The translations under genes were made by a program, and so were the position numbers. Under the pieces are notes generated by a model. The model did not search any database. It was not told where the DNA came from and saw only the letters and a list, made by a program, of their open reading frames with translations. Shown piece after piece: positions 46,441 through 57,739 of a DNA stretch of 64,000 nucleotides; positions within the stretch are counted from its first letter, which is position 1; each line of letters starts with the position of its first letter. This stretch comes from Sporothrix humicola. Lineage: Eukaryota > Ascomycota > Sordariomycetes > Ophiostomatales > Ophiostomataceae. Location: positions 1-64,000 of the forward strand of contig WNYE01000120.1 in the NCBI GenBank assembly GCA_021396245.1. The letters run 5' to 3'.

Positions 46441-48090
46441 ATGATCATGGAGCGGCAGGGCCCCGGCTCCGGCCTGAGCTCTGGCTCCGACTCTTCACCA
46501 CTAGCTGCCGCTTTCAAGGCCGCCCTGAACATCGACACCGCCCTCGCCCGCCGTGAAGCGCTCTACACGGCCAACCTCACGCCCGAACAGCTCGCCCAGC
46601 TCGACCTCTCCAACAAGTCCTCGCTCGAAGCCATGGTCACGGTCGTCTCTGCCATTGCCATGGCCCTCATCACATCGACGGTCATTCTGCGGCTAACAGT
46701 CCGTCGATACTCGGTCGGCCGTTTCTTTTTGGACGACTACCTGGTGATCCTCGCGTCCATCTTCACCCTCGTGGTCTGCTCCGTGGTCATTGCCGCCACA
46801 AAGTATGGCCTCGGCCAGCACGTCTGGAACCTGGATTTCAGCACCATCTTGGACCAGATCAAGGTCTGCATCCAGCTCATGTTTGTCGCCAACATTTTCT
46901 ATGCGGCCGCCATTGCGTTCACCAAATTGTCGATTATCGCGTCGTACCTGCACATCTTTGCCCCGCGCGGCCTGCTGAAGACGACGCTCTACGCGACGGG
47001 CGCCGTCACGATCGGTCTGGGCCTGGCGTCGGTGCCGGCCACGATTTTCGAGTGCATCCCCGTGGCCGGCGCCTGGTCGCTCGACCCCAATGCGCACTGC
47101 TACACGTTTGTCAATTTCCTGTACGCGAGCACGGCCATCAATGTCACGACGGACCTGATCCTGTGCATCGTGCCGATCCCGCTGTTTTGGAAGCTGCAGC
47201 TGCCGCAGCGCCAAAAGATTATGATCTCGGTGCTCTTCTTCCTCGGTGGATTGTAAGTGACGACCTCCAGACGAGATTGATATGAATACCATCCCGACTA
47301 ACAGACCAGCGCCTGCATCGCCTCCATCATCCGACTGGCCTACCTCCACCTCCTCTACGACCCCGTCGACGTGACGTGTAAGACCACCTCCCCATGTCTG
47401 TTTCTTTTTTTTTTTTTCGTTGAATCGACGAACCCTAACAAAACAGACGACCTCGTCTCGTCCGTCATGTGGACCATTGCCGAGTGCACAATCGGCATCG
47501 TCTGCGTCTCCCTGCCGCCCCTCCGCTCGCTCTTTGCCAAGTTCTGGCCGGGCGTCTTTGGCAATGTCAACAATGTCCACAGCAGCGCCGGCGGCAACAA
47601 CGGCCTCGGCGCCAAATCGCCCATGTCTCCGCTGTCGCCGCACCATCCCTATGCCCGCCAGCCCAGCAACCCCATGAACACCATAAACACGCTGAACACC
47701 ATTGGCAGCAACCGGCGCAGCGAGCGCAACAAGGACAGCAAGTCCGCCACCGACATTGTCATGTCGTCGCTGCCGTCGCGGCACTCGCGGCACTCGCCCA
47801 ACTCCCTGCACTCGTCCGACTACGACGATGATGTCGACGGCGATGTTGATGTCGACGACACGAGCAGCCACGGCCGCTTGGCCAAGAGTCTGGAGGACGG
47901 CTCGACAGCATCGCCGTCGCCGCTCTCAACATCTCCCACGGCGCCTCCAGCCGTCGTCGTGTCAGAAAAACAAATGTCGCAAAGACGGCAAGACTTTGAT
48001 GTCGATGTCGAGATGGGCATCGTGCAGAACCAAAACCAAAACCAAAACCAAAATTCGCCGAGGATAGACGCGTGGGCAAGGCATTCGTAA
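46441..48090 (+). CDS. PTH11-like / fungal rhodopsin-domain 7TM protein
   Basis: Integral plasma-membrane protein of the fungal rhodopsin-like (PTH11-related) receptor family; ligand unknown. Introns 47253-47309 and 47378-47446 (57 and 69 bp, both with GTAAG donors) give 507 residues. After a short N-terminus without CFEM cysteines, hydrophobic segments begin at AMVTVVSAIAMALITSTVIL. The family pattern is visible: DDYLVILASIFTLVV, the FYAAAIAFTKLSIIASYLHI segment, the ECIPVAGAWSLDP loop with Cys partners, NVTTDLILCIVPIPLFWKLQ, and after splicing ACIASIIRLAYL and SVMWTIAECTIGIVCVSLPP. The cytoplasmic tail of about 190 residues is Asn/Ser/Asp-rich and ends with a CAAAAC repeat (48028-48053) encoding Gln-Asn units. 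A second ATG two codons downstream may be the real start. Confidence 0.88.
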
Positions 48091-48545
48091 TGCTGTTGTT
48101 GCTTTTGATCTTTTTTTCTTTGTCCTGTCTTGTCTGTTTTTTGTTGACGTCCCCTTATGTCATACCCTCTTTTGTTGTCGTTTATTTCCATATTTCCATA
48201 CTGTCATATCCCATACTCCTATGCATCTACATATGCATATTCTCTTTTGTACATACCTCTTCTTTTCTCATACACGAATAACAATGTTTCACGACTTGTC
48301 CCGGCTTATTCGACTTGCTCATCGCCGTCACCTGACACAAACGAAATCTGTCCACCGGAGTCAGGATGGCTTCGTCGAAAATTCAGAAGAATTTTCACAT
48401 TTTCATAATGTGTGGTGGAGTGCTCGTGGCAAGTCTTTTGTGGCTTCCTCTTTTGGATTAATGTGTCCGCGCGTTGGCTCCGACGGAAGGCGTGATTTCG
48501 TGATTTTGTGAACAGCTTTGCGAATAGTGTGAAAACGCCCGTATT

Positions 48546-48554
48546 TTATCTGAT
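48546..48554 (-). promoter_or_regulatory. ATCAGATAA iron-GATA (SreA-type) site
   Basis: On the minus strand this reads ATCAGATAA, an exact match to ATCWGATAA, the consensus of fungal iron-sensing GATA repressors (SreA/SRE/Urbs1). It is about 1.2 kb upstream of the ferric reductase start. Confidence 0.55.
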
Positions 48555-48585
48555 TCACTCTTGGTGAGATCTCGGATCAGATTTT

Positions 48586-48594
48586 TTATCAGAT
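48586..48594 (-). promoter_or_regulatory. ATCTGATAA iron-GATA (SreA-type) site
   Basis: Exact ATCWGATAA match on the minus strand, 31 bp from the preceding site in the same orientation. Paired, closely spaced sites are common in SreA-regulated promoters. Confidence 0.6.
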
Positions 48595-49150
48595 CAACGC
48601 CTGACAGGCCAAGCGCTTGACTAGCAGACTTTTCAAGGATATTCTTTCTCCTCTCTCTCATCGACGCCCTTCCAAGAACACCCCAAGAAAGACCAAGACC
48701 ACGCCACGCCGAATCATTTCCCCTTGTTGCCTACGCGTGGTTTTTGGGGCAGCCAAAAGGACCCAAAAAGAGTCAAAAAGGTGGGCAGAGGTGGGTTCAA
48801 GATAGCAAAAGACGGAGGTTGCTATCAATCAGTGTGTTTCTACTTGCAGTTTGGGACATTTTAGGGGCCTTTTGCGTGCATCGCGCTTGCCCCGGTTTCG
48901 GCCGCAATTACTCGTATTTACCGTTTTGGGGGGGTACTCCCCGCTGTCCGTGCTGTGTGTGGGTGCTGTGAGCGCTGTCGTTTATTGAAAAAACAGTGGA
49001 AAGTCGTAAAATCTGGGAAAGGGCAACCGCGGCTCTTTGCTCGTTTTTACGGTCTCACCCCCAAGAACCGGAAAGCCGCTGCAAGCCAATCAGATACGGG
49101 CTCCCGCGTCGTGTGTGGATCCTTGGCGGCCAATCATGGCAGACTGATGG

Positions 49151-49159
49151 ATCTGATAA
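49151..49159 (+). promoter_or_regulatory. ATCTGATAA iron-GATA (SreA-type) site
   Basis: Exact ATCWGATAA match on the + strand, about 570 bp upstream of the ferric reductase start and 16 bp after a CCAAT box (49130-49134). That arrangement could also suit the CCAAT-binding complex with HapX. Confidence 0.6.
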
Positions 49160-49730
49160 GATGGAAATTCTTCACATTAGCGCCATTTCAAGGAGTCCGG
49201 AGGGGGCAAACGTGACGGACGGGAAAAGAGGGAAGGAACGGGATCCACGTTGCGGGAAGGGGACAGAAAGAGAGAACGACACGAGGAAACGAGGAGAGTG
49301 GTCTTGGGACGCACCTGCCACCACCACAAGACCTGCTTCACACCCTTCAGCGCCTGCCTCAGCACCTTCCATGCGCCTTCCTCAGCACCTGCCAACGCAC
49401 CTGCCGTGAACGCCTTCAACGCCCTGATCGCACCTGCCTGCCCCCTCCGCCCTGAGCGGCACCCTCTTGATCTCCTGCCTGTCGTTGTGTTTTCATCACC
49501 CCTGACTTGACTGGTCCCCCGCCGTTTTCTATTTTCTTGCCCATCCCTTTCTGTCTCTCCCGAACCCTTCTCTTTCTCCTCAAATTCGATGGCATCTGCA
49601 TCGTCATAACACTTTTGGACGGGCGGCTTGTCTTTCAGGTCGCGAGAAATCATTTCTCATGTCTCTTTTCAGTCTTGCGCCCTTTTCGGGTGCTTCTCCC
49701 ACAAAATCACTCTCACAACAACCGCCCACC

Positions 49731-52700
49731 ATGAAGAGACGGAAAACCAGCAGCCGGGCACTGCTGCCGTTCCTCCTTCTCGTCGCCGCCGCCTGGACAA
49801 CCGCAGTCACAGCCCACGACGCTCACTCTCACAACGCTCACCAGGGCCTGCCACGACGCGACATTATCGACGCCATCGACGACAGCATCGACAACAGTAT
49901 CAGCGGCGACAGCAACGACCGCACAGCGTTACGACGCATTGGCTCCGGCCGGGCCCCTCCCGTCATCGTCCGCTCCGACCCGGAACTGTGTCTTCGCGGC
50001 TGCCAAATCGCTCTGAGGGAGCCGACCTTTGAAGATGTGCCCGCCAACGCCGGGTTCCAGTTCAAGGAATGCTACAGCCCGCTGATGCAAACGTCTCTGT
50101 TTTTGTGCCTCAACAACTACTGCTCCGACGGCCGCGGCGGTGACGGCAGCCTCGAGAAACTCAACCGCACCTGCACGGCCATCCGCAATGAATCGCTCCC
50201 GTCGTTCGAAGGAACACTGGCCCAATACCCGCCCGACAAAGTCCTGACACTGCGGCGGCTGCAGCGTGCTGAGGCTATTGGAAGCACGTTCTTGTCGGAA
50301 GTTGTCGTCCTTTCAGAACAGCTGTACGAAAACTCGTACGACACGTTGGCGGACCTCAAATACGTCCGCCTACACCACTTTAACTATGGGTGAGTCTCAC
50401 TCCCAGGTATTAGTGAACATGACATGATTTAGTCACACATACTAATCCTTTAGAAACGCTGTGCTTTACTTCTGGCTTGTTGTCTGCTTGTACGGCACGG
50501 GCACCCACATTTACCAGAGCATCACCCAGAAGCTGCGTCACCGTCGCCGCAACCGTCTCACACCGACCGTTGGCGACCGGATTGGTCGGTCGACTACTGG
50601 CTCGGGTTATGCGCTTGTCGACGAAGAAGACGACGACAATGACGAAGATCTCGATATCGACGACCTCGACCCTGCCGGCGATGCAGCGTATGACCGGAAA
50701 GAGTACGGCCAGTCCGAAAGCAGCCTGACTCGCCGCCCACGTATCTGGACCCAGCGTCACCTGTCCACGCCGGCGACCTTCGGCCAGCGTTGCTCCCAAG
50801 ATTTCGGATGGTACACTGTCCCGCCGCGTGTGCAGTCTGTCACGCTCCTCATCTTCTGCATCCTCAACATCGTTGCCTGTGTGCAAGGCTACCGCGTTTT
50901 TACGGGTAACATGTACTGGCCCTCCATCACGCAGCAGCTCCTGCGTTACGTCTCGGACCGCACAGGCATCGTCTCCTGGGCCAACTTCCCGCTCATCTGG
51001 ATGTTCGGTATGCGCAACAACCTGCTGCTGTGGATGACCGGCTGGGACTTTGGCACCTACAACAACTTCCACCGCTGGGTTGCCCGCATCGCCACCGTCC
51101 AGGCCATTGTCCACTCCATCGGCTACTCGGCCTTGGTCTGGTACGACGGCGGCTTCGTCAACTTTATTCGCTGGTGGAGCCGCTTCTTCTGGTGGACTGG
51201 CGAAGTGGCCACGATCCTGATGTCGCTGCTGCTGGTCCTCTCCCTCTTCTGGATGCGCCGCAACGTCTACGAGATCTTCTTGATTGTCCACATTGTCTTC
51301 TCCATCTTCATCCTGTTTGGCATGCTTGCCCACGTCTCCATCTTCCACGGCGAATACGACATCTACTTCTGGGGCTGTCTCATCGTATGGGTCGCCGACC
51401 GTGCCATGCGAGCCCTTCGCATCGTTGCCTTCAACCCCCTGTTCTGGAAGACGCGTGCCCAGGCCACCTACGACCCGCAGTCCAACATTGTCCGTGTGGT
51501 CGTGCCCTACAACTCCAGCTTGTACCAGCCGCAGCCGGGTACCTACTACTACCTGCATGTGCTCAACGACAAGCGCTTCTGGGAGAGCCATCCATTCACC
51601 GTGGCCACTGTCACCTCACTCAACAAGAAGTTGGGTCTCAGTGCAGATGCCTCTGCGGCCTCGTCAATCGGTGGTGCTAAGCGGCGCCGCCGTTCGCCAC
51701 CTCATGCCGTTGAGCTGGCCGACCAGTCTGATGCCCAGAGCGAGTCTGCACTGAGCGACACTGAAGATGTTGGCGCAGACGTCGATGTCGATACTCCCAC
51801 TACGGCTGAGCACAACATGTCTGAAAACGCTGGTCTGCTGTCAGGCTCAAACTACGGCGCCACCCGCTCTCACAACCCTTACCAATCCCCATCTCGCTCC
51901 AACCAACACCGCCCCTCGAGCAGCCACACGGCCGCCACCTCCCACTCCATTGCCTCTTCTGTTCCTCCCCCGGCCCACGCCGCCTCCGCCATGACCTTCC
52001 TTATCCGCCCCTACGACAGCTTTACCGGCCGGTTACGAGACAAGGCCGCTGCTGCCGCCAATCCGGGCTACTCGTCGGTCGACTACTCGTCCGGCTACGC
52101 ACCCGCTGGCCCTGCGCCCGCTTCTTTGAGAGTGCTTGTTGACGGTCCTTATGGCCACGCCCAGCGCTTTGATGACGACTATGACTCAATGCTTTTCGTT
52201 GTCGGTGGAAGTGGTATCGTTGTGCCTCTGTCACACCTCACGGGCATTGCCCGCGACCACACGCTGTCCATTGCGACAGCAGCCGGCCGTCGTCTCAAGA
52301 ACATCCGCATTATCTGGGCCGTCCGCGAGGCCGCGTTTGCTGCCGATGTCCTCCGTGAAGACTTGCAGAGCGTGTTTGGTGCCGACGAGAACGGCCTGAC
52401 GGGCGGTACGCGCGTGACGCTTGACATTTACGTCACACAGTCGAAGCCTGTAGTTGTGGGCCCGGCTGATGACGATCAAGCCGAGGATGCCAACGGTGTG
52501 CGTGTCAGTCACGAGCGGCCGAGCAAGGATGTCGACCGGCCCCAGCTGCAAAACGATATCGTCTTTGACGAGCCCCTGCCGCGCCATCTGCGTGTCTTTT
52601 ACTCTCGTCCAGATGTGCGCGGCGAAGTCGAGATTGCTGCCAGACGGGGCCGCAACCGGCCCGGTGCTGCCGACCGTAAACTGGCCGTTGTCGCCTGTGG

Positions 52701-52803
52701 TCCCGGTCGCATGGCTGACACGGCCCGCAAGGCTGTCGTCGATGTCCTGGGCAAGCGTGGCTCGGGCAATGTCGACTACTTGGAAGAGAGTTTCCAGTGG
52801 TAG
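49731..52803 (+). CDS. Ferric-chelate reductase (FRE family, flavocytochrome)
   Basis: Plasma-membrane flavocytochrome that transfers electrons from NADPH through FAD and haem to extracellular Fe(III). One 64-bp intron (50390-50453, phase 2) gives about 1002 residues. A signal peptide (ALLPFLLLVAAAWTTAVTA) precedes a Cys-containing extracellular domain (LCLRGCQIALREP). Haem-ligand histidines lie in FHRWVARIATVQAIVHS (about 425-440) and LIVHIVFSIFILFGMLAHV (about 497-512). The FAD motif is HPFTVATVT (about 599), followed by a low-complexity insert of about 180 residues, then GGSGIVVPLS (about 803) and CGPGRMAD (about 967) for NADPH. The start at 49731 has a CACCATGA context and places the signal peptide first; an in-frame ATG at 49659 is the alternative. 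Upstream iron-GATA sites fit iron repression. Confidence 0.93.
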
Positions 52804-53413
52804 TCAATTCAAGTTTGAAGAGGGCGAAACACCAAAAGTACAACGTACGAATGTACATGTTTACGATGACCATTATGATTGCATTTCTCATTTATTTACT
52901 TTTTTCCCGTTTTATTATTCACCATTTAAGAACCCATCTGTTTGTTTTTAACTTTTTTTGTGCTTTTTATTTTTACCTATTTTTTTCTTGACCATACTAG
53001 ACAGCCTTCTTATAGAAACTTTTAAAATACAAAACTTTTCAAAAGAATAACAGAAACCAAAATCCCAACTCCTCCAGATACTGGCGCGATAGGGATATCA
53101 TTTACCAAATTCCAAAGGAAAAAGCACACAACTCCAATAGCCAAACAAACCATTACCTCCTCCATTACCAATATAATCTGACCAAAGGGCAAGACTTAAA
53201 ACCAATAAGAAACCAAACGAAATCAAATGAAAACAACTCCAAAAACCATCCTAATTATTTCCAATCCAATACAAACTTGACAGGTGCAAGAGAAAAGAGG
53301 GTGGTAAACAAAACTCAAAAAGGAGAAATTAAACCCAGGACTCCAAACTCGTACACCTAAACACCTGAAAACTCAAACACCTGAATACCACTAACCAATA
53401 TGAATCACCTATC
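52804..53413. other. Convergent 3' flanks, ferric reductase / secreted repeat protein
   Basis: AT-rich DNA of about 610 bp between two convergent genes. No feature is seen beyond likely 3' UTR sequence. Confidence 0.7.
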
Positions 53414-56176
53414 TTACCATCTGGTGCTCACCCACTGGCCCTGATTGTTGCGCTTCTCAATATGGGGGTCGGTCTCGTCCTCATTGTCGTCAACCTCTTT
53501 GTCATCGACCTTCTTGTCACTGCCCTTCTTACCATCGTCCTTGCCGTCAGTGAAGGTAGGCTTGCCGTGCGTGCCATGGGGGCCGGAGATGCGCCAGGGG
53601 ACATGAAGGGGACGGCCAAGAGTGTCAACCCACTTCTTCTCAATCTCCACCATCGGTGCAGTGGTAGCCTCGGGCTCGGCCTCCTTGTTGTGGTTGTGGC
53701 CACCGACCGCCGAGAACACAGGCTCATTGGGATCGCGCGAGTAGTGCGGGTGGACATCCGGCGGGCCCTTAGCCCAGGGCGGGCCAGTGATCTTGGGCGT
53801 CGGGGCAGTATACTGGCCTGTGTAGCTGGCAGGGATAACTTTGGGGCCATCGTAGTCATCGTCAGTGGGAGGCTTCTTTTTCTTGTCTGCGTCCTGAACC
53901 TCCTCGACAGCTTCGGCAATGGGAGCCTCAGCAGCGACCTTAGGGGGGCCAGGGCGAGTATCGGCCCTGCCATCCGTGGGCTTAGGAGGGAGGCTGGAGC
54001 CAAAGTGCAGAGGAGGCGGGATGTTGGCGTTATCAGCGCCCTCGGCGGCATTGACGTCACGGGCAACAGGAGTAGGGGCAGCAGTCTCTGCACCGCCGTC
54101 TGTGCGCTGAACAGTCTTTGGCGGCCAAGGGTGGGTGGTGACAACAGGACCATGACCCAGCTCTGGTCCGGGCTTAGTCGTCACGACAGGGCCATGGCCA
54201 GCTCTGGAGTTCCACTCGGCATTATCTGCTTCCTCAACATCTCTGGCAGCGGCAGCAGGAACGGTTGTGAACTTAGGATCAGCACCATCAGCAGTATGGA
54301 TGGGCGGCCACCACCAGGGCTTGTGAGCCGTCACAACAACAGGTCCGTGGCCAGCTCTAGAGTTCCACTCTTCACCGTTGGCCTCGGCCTCACCGCGAGC
54401 AACCACCGCCGGGGTAGCAGAAGGATGATCACCCGTAGGATCGTAGTGCGGGTGCTTGTGGCGGTGATCGCCCGTCAGAGCAACCGAAGTACGATCACCA
54501 GGAGGGACGTATTGTGGGTCCTTGTGGTGCGGGTTCGTGGAACCTTCGGCAGAAGCGTCCTCGTCTCTGGCGATAGGAGCAGGCGAGCCAGTCTCGACAG
54601 GCTTTTCCTCGACGGCGGCAGCAACGGCTTCGGGCTTACCGCTGCCATTGGGCAGGCTGTCAGGAGGGTTCAGAATAGGCGGCAGGGGCTTGAGCGGCTT
54701 GGGCCAGCCAGTCCAGTGCCAAGGAGTCTTGACCGGGCCGTGGCCCCAAGTCTTCTGCCAGGACCAGGTCTCCTTAAGTTCCTCAGTGGGCGTCCCGGCT
54801 TCGTCGACAGCGGGAGTTGTGACAGGGGCTTCAGCATCATGAGCGACTTCAGGAGCAGCAGCAGCGGCCTCAACCTCAGGCTCAACCTCGCCACGGGGCA
54901 CGTGCTGGTTGATGGGACGCGAGTAGAAGTGGAGATCATCGTGGTCAGGGTCCATGGACGGGAGAAGCTCAGAACCAGCTGCCTCAATGTTGGAGTCGGC
55001 CTCCCGGGCCGCGACTGTCTGTTTTGTGGTCTCCTGTGCCGGCGCAGCCATGTTAGCCTGGCCAGTGGCAGCCATAAATGCCTGGTCGACAGCGGCCTCA
55101 GCTTGTTGCTTGGCAGCGGCCCCAGCTTGTTCCTTGGCGGCGGCCTTAGCAGCAGCCATTTCAGCAAGTCTTTCGGCCTTCCATGCAGCGCGTCTGGCTT
55201 CAAAAGCCTTTCTGGCAGCACCGCGATCCTTGAGCACTTCATCGGGAATGTTGAAGCCCTCGTGCTTTCTACCGGACATGAGCTCTGGCCAGTGGGCACA
55301 CTGGAACTCGATCTCGGCATAAGTTTTGTCATGGGCCAGACGAGGCGACACAAAGTGGTATGCACCAGGGTCGTAGCCAAACGGATCCACGTACTCGTCG
55401 TCGAGAGCATCACGACGGGCAATGGTGGGAGGAGTAGCGGTCTCAGTGGGACCAGCAGCAGGAGCGGTCTCAGCAGGAGCGGCAGCATCGGCCTTAATAG
55501 GGCCTCCGCCAGGACGGAGACCGTGGACGGGGCCGCCACCAACGTTATGGGTAGGCGGGGGGCGCTCAACCTTGCCGTCCGGGCCGATGGTCACCGGTGG
55601 CACCTCGCGTTTGTTGGCATTCTTGCAGCCTGCGGCAAACATAAAGGTTGTGGCTGTGAAGATAGGAGTGCAGCTGTCGGTGCAAATGTAGTTTGACTTA
55701 TAAACTGTCACGGTGGGAATGTTGGTGCAACACGCGGCAAGCCTAAACCTATTAGTATGCGAAAAGAAGAAGTAAACAAAAGGGCACCGGTACTGGTGAG
55801 TAACATACGAGCAGGGCAGAGTCGATGTGGTAGTAGTTGCAATTGGTTCGCCGTTGATACGGCAGTACGTGGGGATCCCGCATGCCTCGGCACTGATGTG
55901 GCCAGACAGCTTGTCTGCCATGTCTGATAAGTTAGCAGGAGGAAATAAGGCTATCATTTTGATTATCATCGTGGAGCTTACTCTGGATGGTGTTCGTGGC
56001 TGTTGGGCACGCCTTGCATTGATCGGCTGGAGCAGCCAGACTGTTGTTGTTAGTTGATTTAATAGGGGGGAATAGGAGGCGATGACAGTGTCTATAGCAT
56101 GGTATTGGAGACAGGGGAGATAAACATACACAGTGGCGGCAAAGCCGACGACGGCAAGGGCCGTGACGGTTTTCAT
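53414..56176 (-). CDS. Secreted Cys-rich, repeat-bearing protein with terminal Kex2 peptide
   Basis: Not recognised. Four exons (56130-56176, 55982-56040, 55809-55923, 53414-55742) with introns of 89, 58 and 66 bp splice to 849 residues. The first splice completes a signal peptide (MKTVTALAVVGFAATVLAAP). The N-terminal 110 residues hold ten cysteines (KAC, EAC, LAACC, SCTP, AGCK). Next come an Ala/Lys coiled stretch (about 200-260) and a long Pro-rich region with repeated modules: a VARD/VARG-type start, then EWNSRAGHGPVV (twice) and further GHGPV units (three in all beyond WGHGPVK variants). The protein ends in a Lys/Asp-rich tract, IEKR, then NNQGQWVSTRW, which a Kex2 protease could release. 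It may be a matrix protein or a processed precursor; nothing decides. Confidence 0.7.
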   Translation of the reverse strand: MKTVTALAVVGFAATVYVYLPCLQYHAIDTVIASYSPLLNQLTTTVWLLQPINARRAQQPRTPSRVSSTMIIKMIALFPPANLSDMADKLSGHISAEACGIPTYCRINGEPIATTTTSTLPCSYVTHQYRCPFVYFFFSHTNRFRLAACCTNIPTVTVYKSNYICTDSCTPIFTATTFMFAAGCKNANKREVPPVTIGPDGKVERPPPTHNVGGGPVHGLRPGGGPIKADAAAPAETAPAAGPTETATPPTIARRDALDDEYVDPFGYDPGAYHFVSPRLAHDKTYAEIEFQCAHWPELMSGRKHEGFNIPDEVLKDRGAARKAFEARRAAWKAERLAEMAAAKAAAKEQAGAAAKQQAEAAVDQAFMAATGQANMAAPAQETTKQTVAAREADSNIEAAGSELLPSMDPDHDDLHFYSRPINQHVPRGEVEPEVEAAAAAPEVAHDAEAPVTTPAVDEAGTPTEELKETWSWQKTWGHGPVKTPWHWTGWPKPLKPLPPILNPPDSLPNGSGKPEAVAAAVEEKPVETGSPAPIARDEDASAEGSTNPHHKDPQYVPPGDRTSVALTGDHRHKHPHYDPTGDHPSATPAVVARGEAEANGEEWNSRAGHGPVVVTAHKPWWWPPIHTADGADPKFTTVPAAAARDVEEADNAEWNSRAGHGPVVTTKPGPELGHGPVVTTHPWPPKTVQRTDGGAETAAPTPVARDVNAAEGADNANIPPPLHFGSSLPPKPTDGRADTRPGPPKVAAEAPIAEAVEEVQDADKKKKPPTDDDYDGPKVIPASYTGQYTAPTPKITGPPWAKGPPDVHPHYSRDPNEPVFSAVGGHNHNKEAEPEATTAPMVEIEKKWVDTLGRPLHVPWRISGPHGTHGKPTFTDGKDDGKKGSDKKVDDKEVDDNEDETDPHIEKRNNQGQWVSTRW

Positions 56177-57739
56177 GATTGATGTGATGATGCGATTGGA
56201 TGCGGGAAATGTGGTGGGAGATGATGCGGATGGTGAGAAAAAGAAGAGGGGGGACAGAAAAGGAGGAAAAAAAGGGGGAAAGGGAGAGAAAGGGGGAAAC
56301 AGAGAAAAGGTCAGGGGAAAGGGGAACATTAAAAGGCACAGGGGAAGGAAGGAGGGCCGGAAGGTGCGGCCGGCCAACAGACGACAACAAACATCACCGA
56401 CGAGGCAGGAGCGACCTAGCAGAGCAAGAAGCGGGGGAAAACCAGACTACAGTGAAAATTTTGCGGCAAATAGTAAGGCATGAACATGTAGTGACCATCC
56501 TATTACAGCGCAAGATGCAGACTACGCGATGCGTACCTGCGCTGGTGATGCGCCCGTAGTACGACGAAATAGGCGAGCCGGTGTAAGTCGGTTGCGTGCG
56601 AAGTTGCTTTGGAGCGATTTGATTGGCCGCCTAAATCTGGGGATGACTTACAGGGGGCTGTGTGCTGTGCGATAATAACTTTAGTCCCTAACTACAGGGC
56701 AAATAGGCGTGGAAAGCAAGCGAGGAAAGGGTGATGCTGACGCAGGGGAGCTGTAGGTTTATCTTCCATTTGTTTCCAAAAAGCTTATTTCAGTTAAGCT
56801 TGACGCTATCCCTCTCATCCCTTCATCAGGCCTTGGTAGTCTCTTCTATCCCAGGACAATCGTTCTACTGTATGATGCATACGATTCTCCGATGGCACAG
56901 TAGCTCAAGTAGCTACGATGCATCAACGTTCTAAAACACTTCATTACGTTCTCTTTCTGCACATGTTGCTTCGTCTTTAGCTTTAAATTATTTATCATTT
57001 CTTTTGACTTTGATTTTTATACATCTATACAAGAGATCCGAGAGACCAACACAGTCCTCTCGTTGCCTCTGTCGTGCTGCTCTAATAACAGCAAAAGGAA
57101 TAAACAGAAAATACATGCTTTTTATATATGCCAGTGTAATGCCAGGATGGAGATGTATGCAGAAGAGGGCGAAGCAAAAAAAAAAAACACAAAGAGAAAA
57201 TCATCAACCAAAATGCACCATGCTCCGAAATGCACGAAATGCAGCTTTCCTTTCCCCCCTTTTTTTATCGCCACTTTCCTATCATTTTCCCATCCGCCTT
57301 TTCGAGATCCAGGTACCTCCTCATAAATCCAGACCGGCCGGTAGCTCACCAAAGTAGTTCCTGAAAAGCAGTGGGAGCTTACGCAGAGTGGTGTGCGGAT
57401 ACACCCCACGGCTAGCCGGGCCACCCCCAGGTTCCCCAGAGAGTCCAGACCAGCCCAAGGCACTGGCACCAAGGCATCCGACCGTCCCGGCCAACCAGAG
57501 ATAAGGAAAAAGTAATAAGAGATGAAGCGAAGAGGAAAGAGACGAGTAAACCAAAAAAAATCAGACCACCATTCGTAAAAACGCCACCGAGAAACGGATA
57601 AAATCATAATATACACATTAGAAGGGTAATAGGGGGAGGGAGATAGGGTAGAAGGCAGATGAGTAGATTGCGGGGTAGATGTTGGGGACTGAAAGCGAGG
57701 CAGAAAGTGCCTGGCGGCCTTGCGGCCTTGCGGCCTGGC
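56177..57739. other. Upstream of secreted repeat protein, downstream of RPO41
   Basis: The left part (56180-56340) is purine-rich on the + strand, meaning a pyrimidine-rich leader for the minus-strand secreted gene. The rest is spacer and RPO41 3' flank. A GTG-opening minus-strand frame (57122-57616) lies in the likely RPO41 3' UTR and has no gene-like features. Confidence 0.6.

Larger units (their letters stand above)
48091..49730. other. Promoter region of the ferric reductase gene
   Basis: Contains the 3' end of the receptor gene at left and the ferric reductase upstream region at right. Three exact ATCWGATAA elements are annotated separately. CCAAT boxes lie at 49086-49090 and 49130-49134. 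49310-49450 holds a run of degenerate CACCTGCC-type repeats. An in-frame ATG at 49659 precedes the chosen start. Confidence 0.65.

Noticed and set aside
53462..55696. A 744-codon ATG-initiated frame on the + strand opposite the secreted repeat protein
   Set aside because: It lies antisense to the spliced gene, whose signal peptide and in-phase introns are coherent. The antisense product has no domain pattern, and long antisense frames arise easily from the Ala/Pro/Gly/Asp codon bias here.
57122..57616. 164-codon minus frame downstream of RPO41
   Set aside because: It opens at GTG, is Trp/Phe/Ser-rich with homopolymer-encoded runs, and sits in the probable RPO41 3' UTR.
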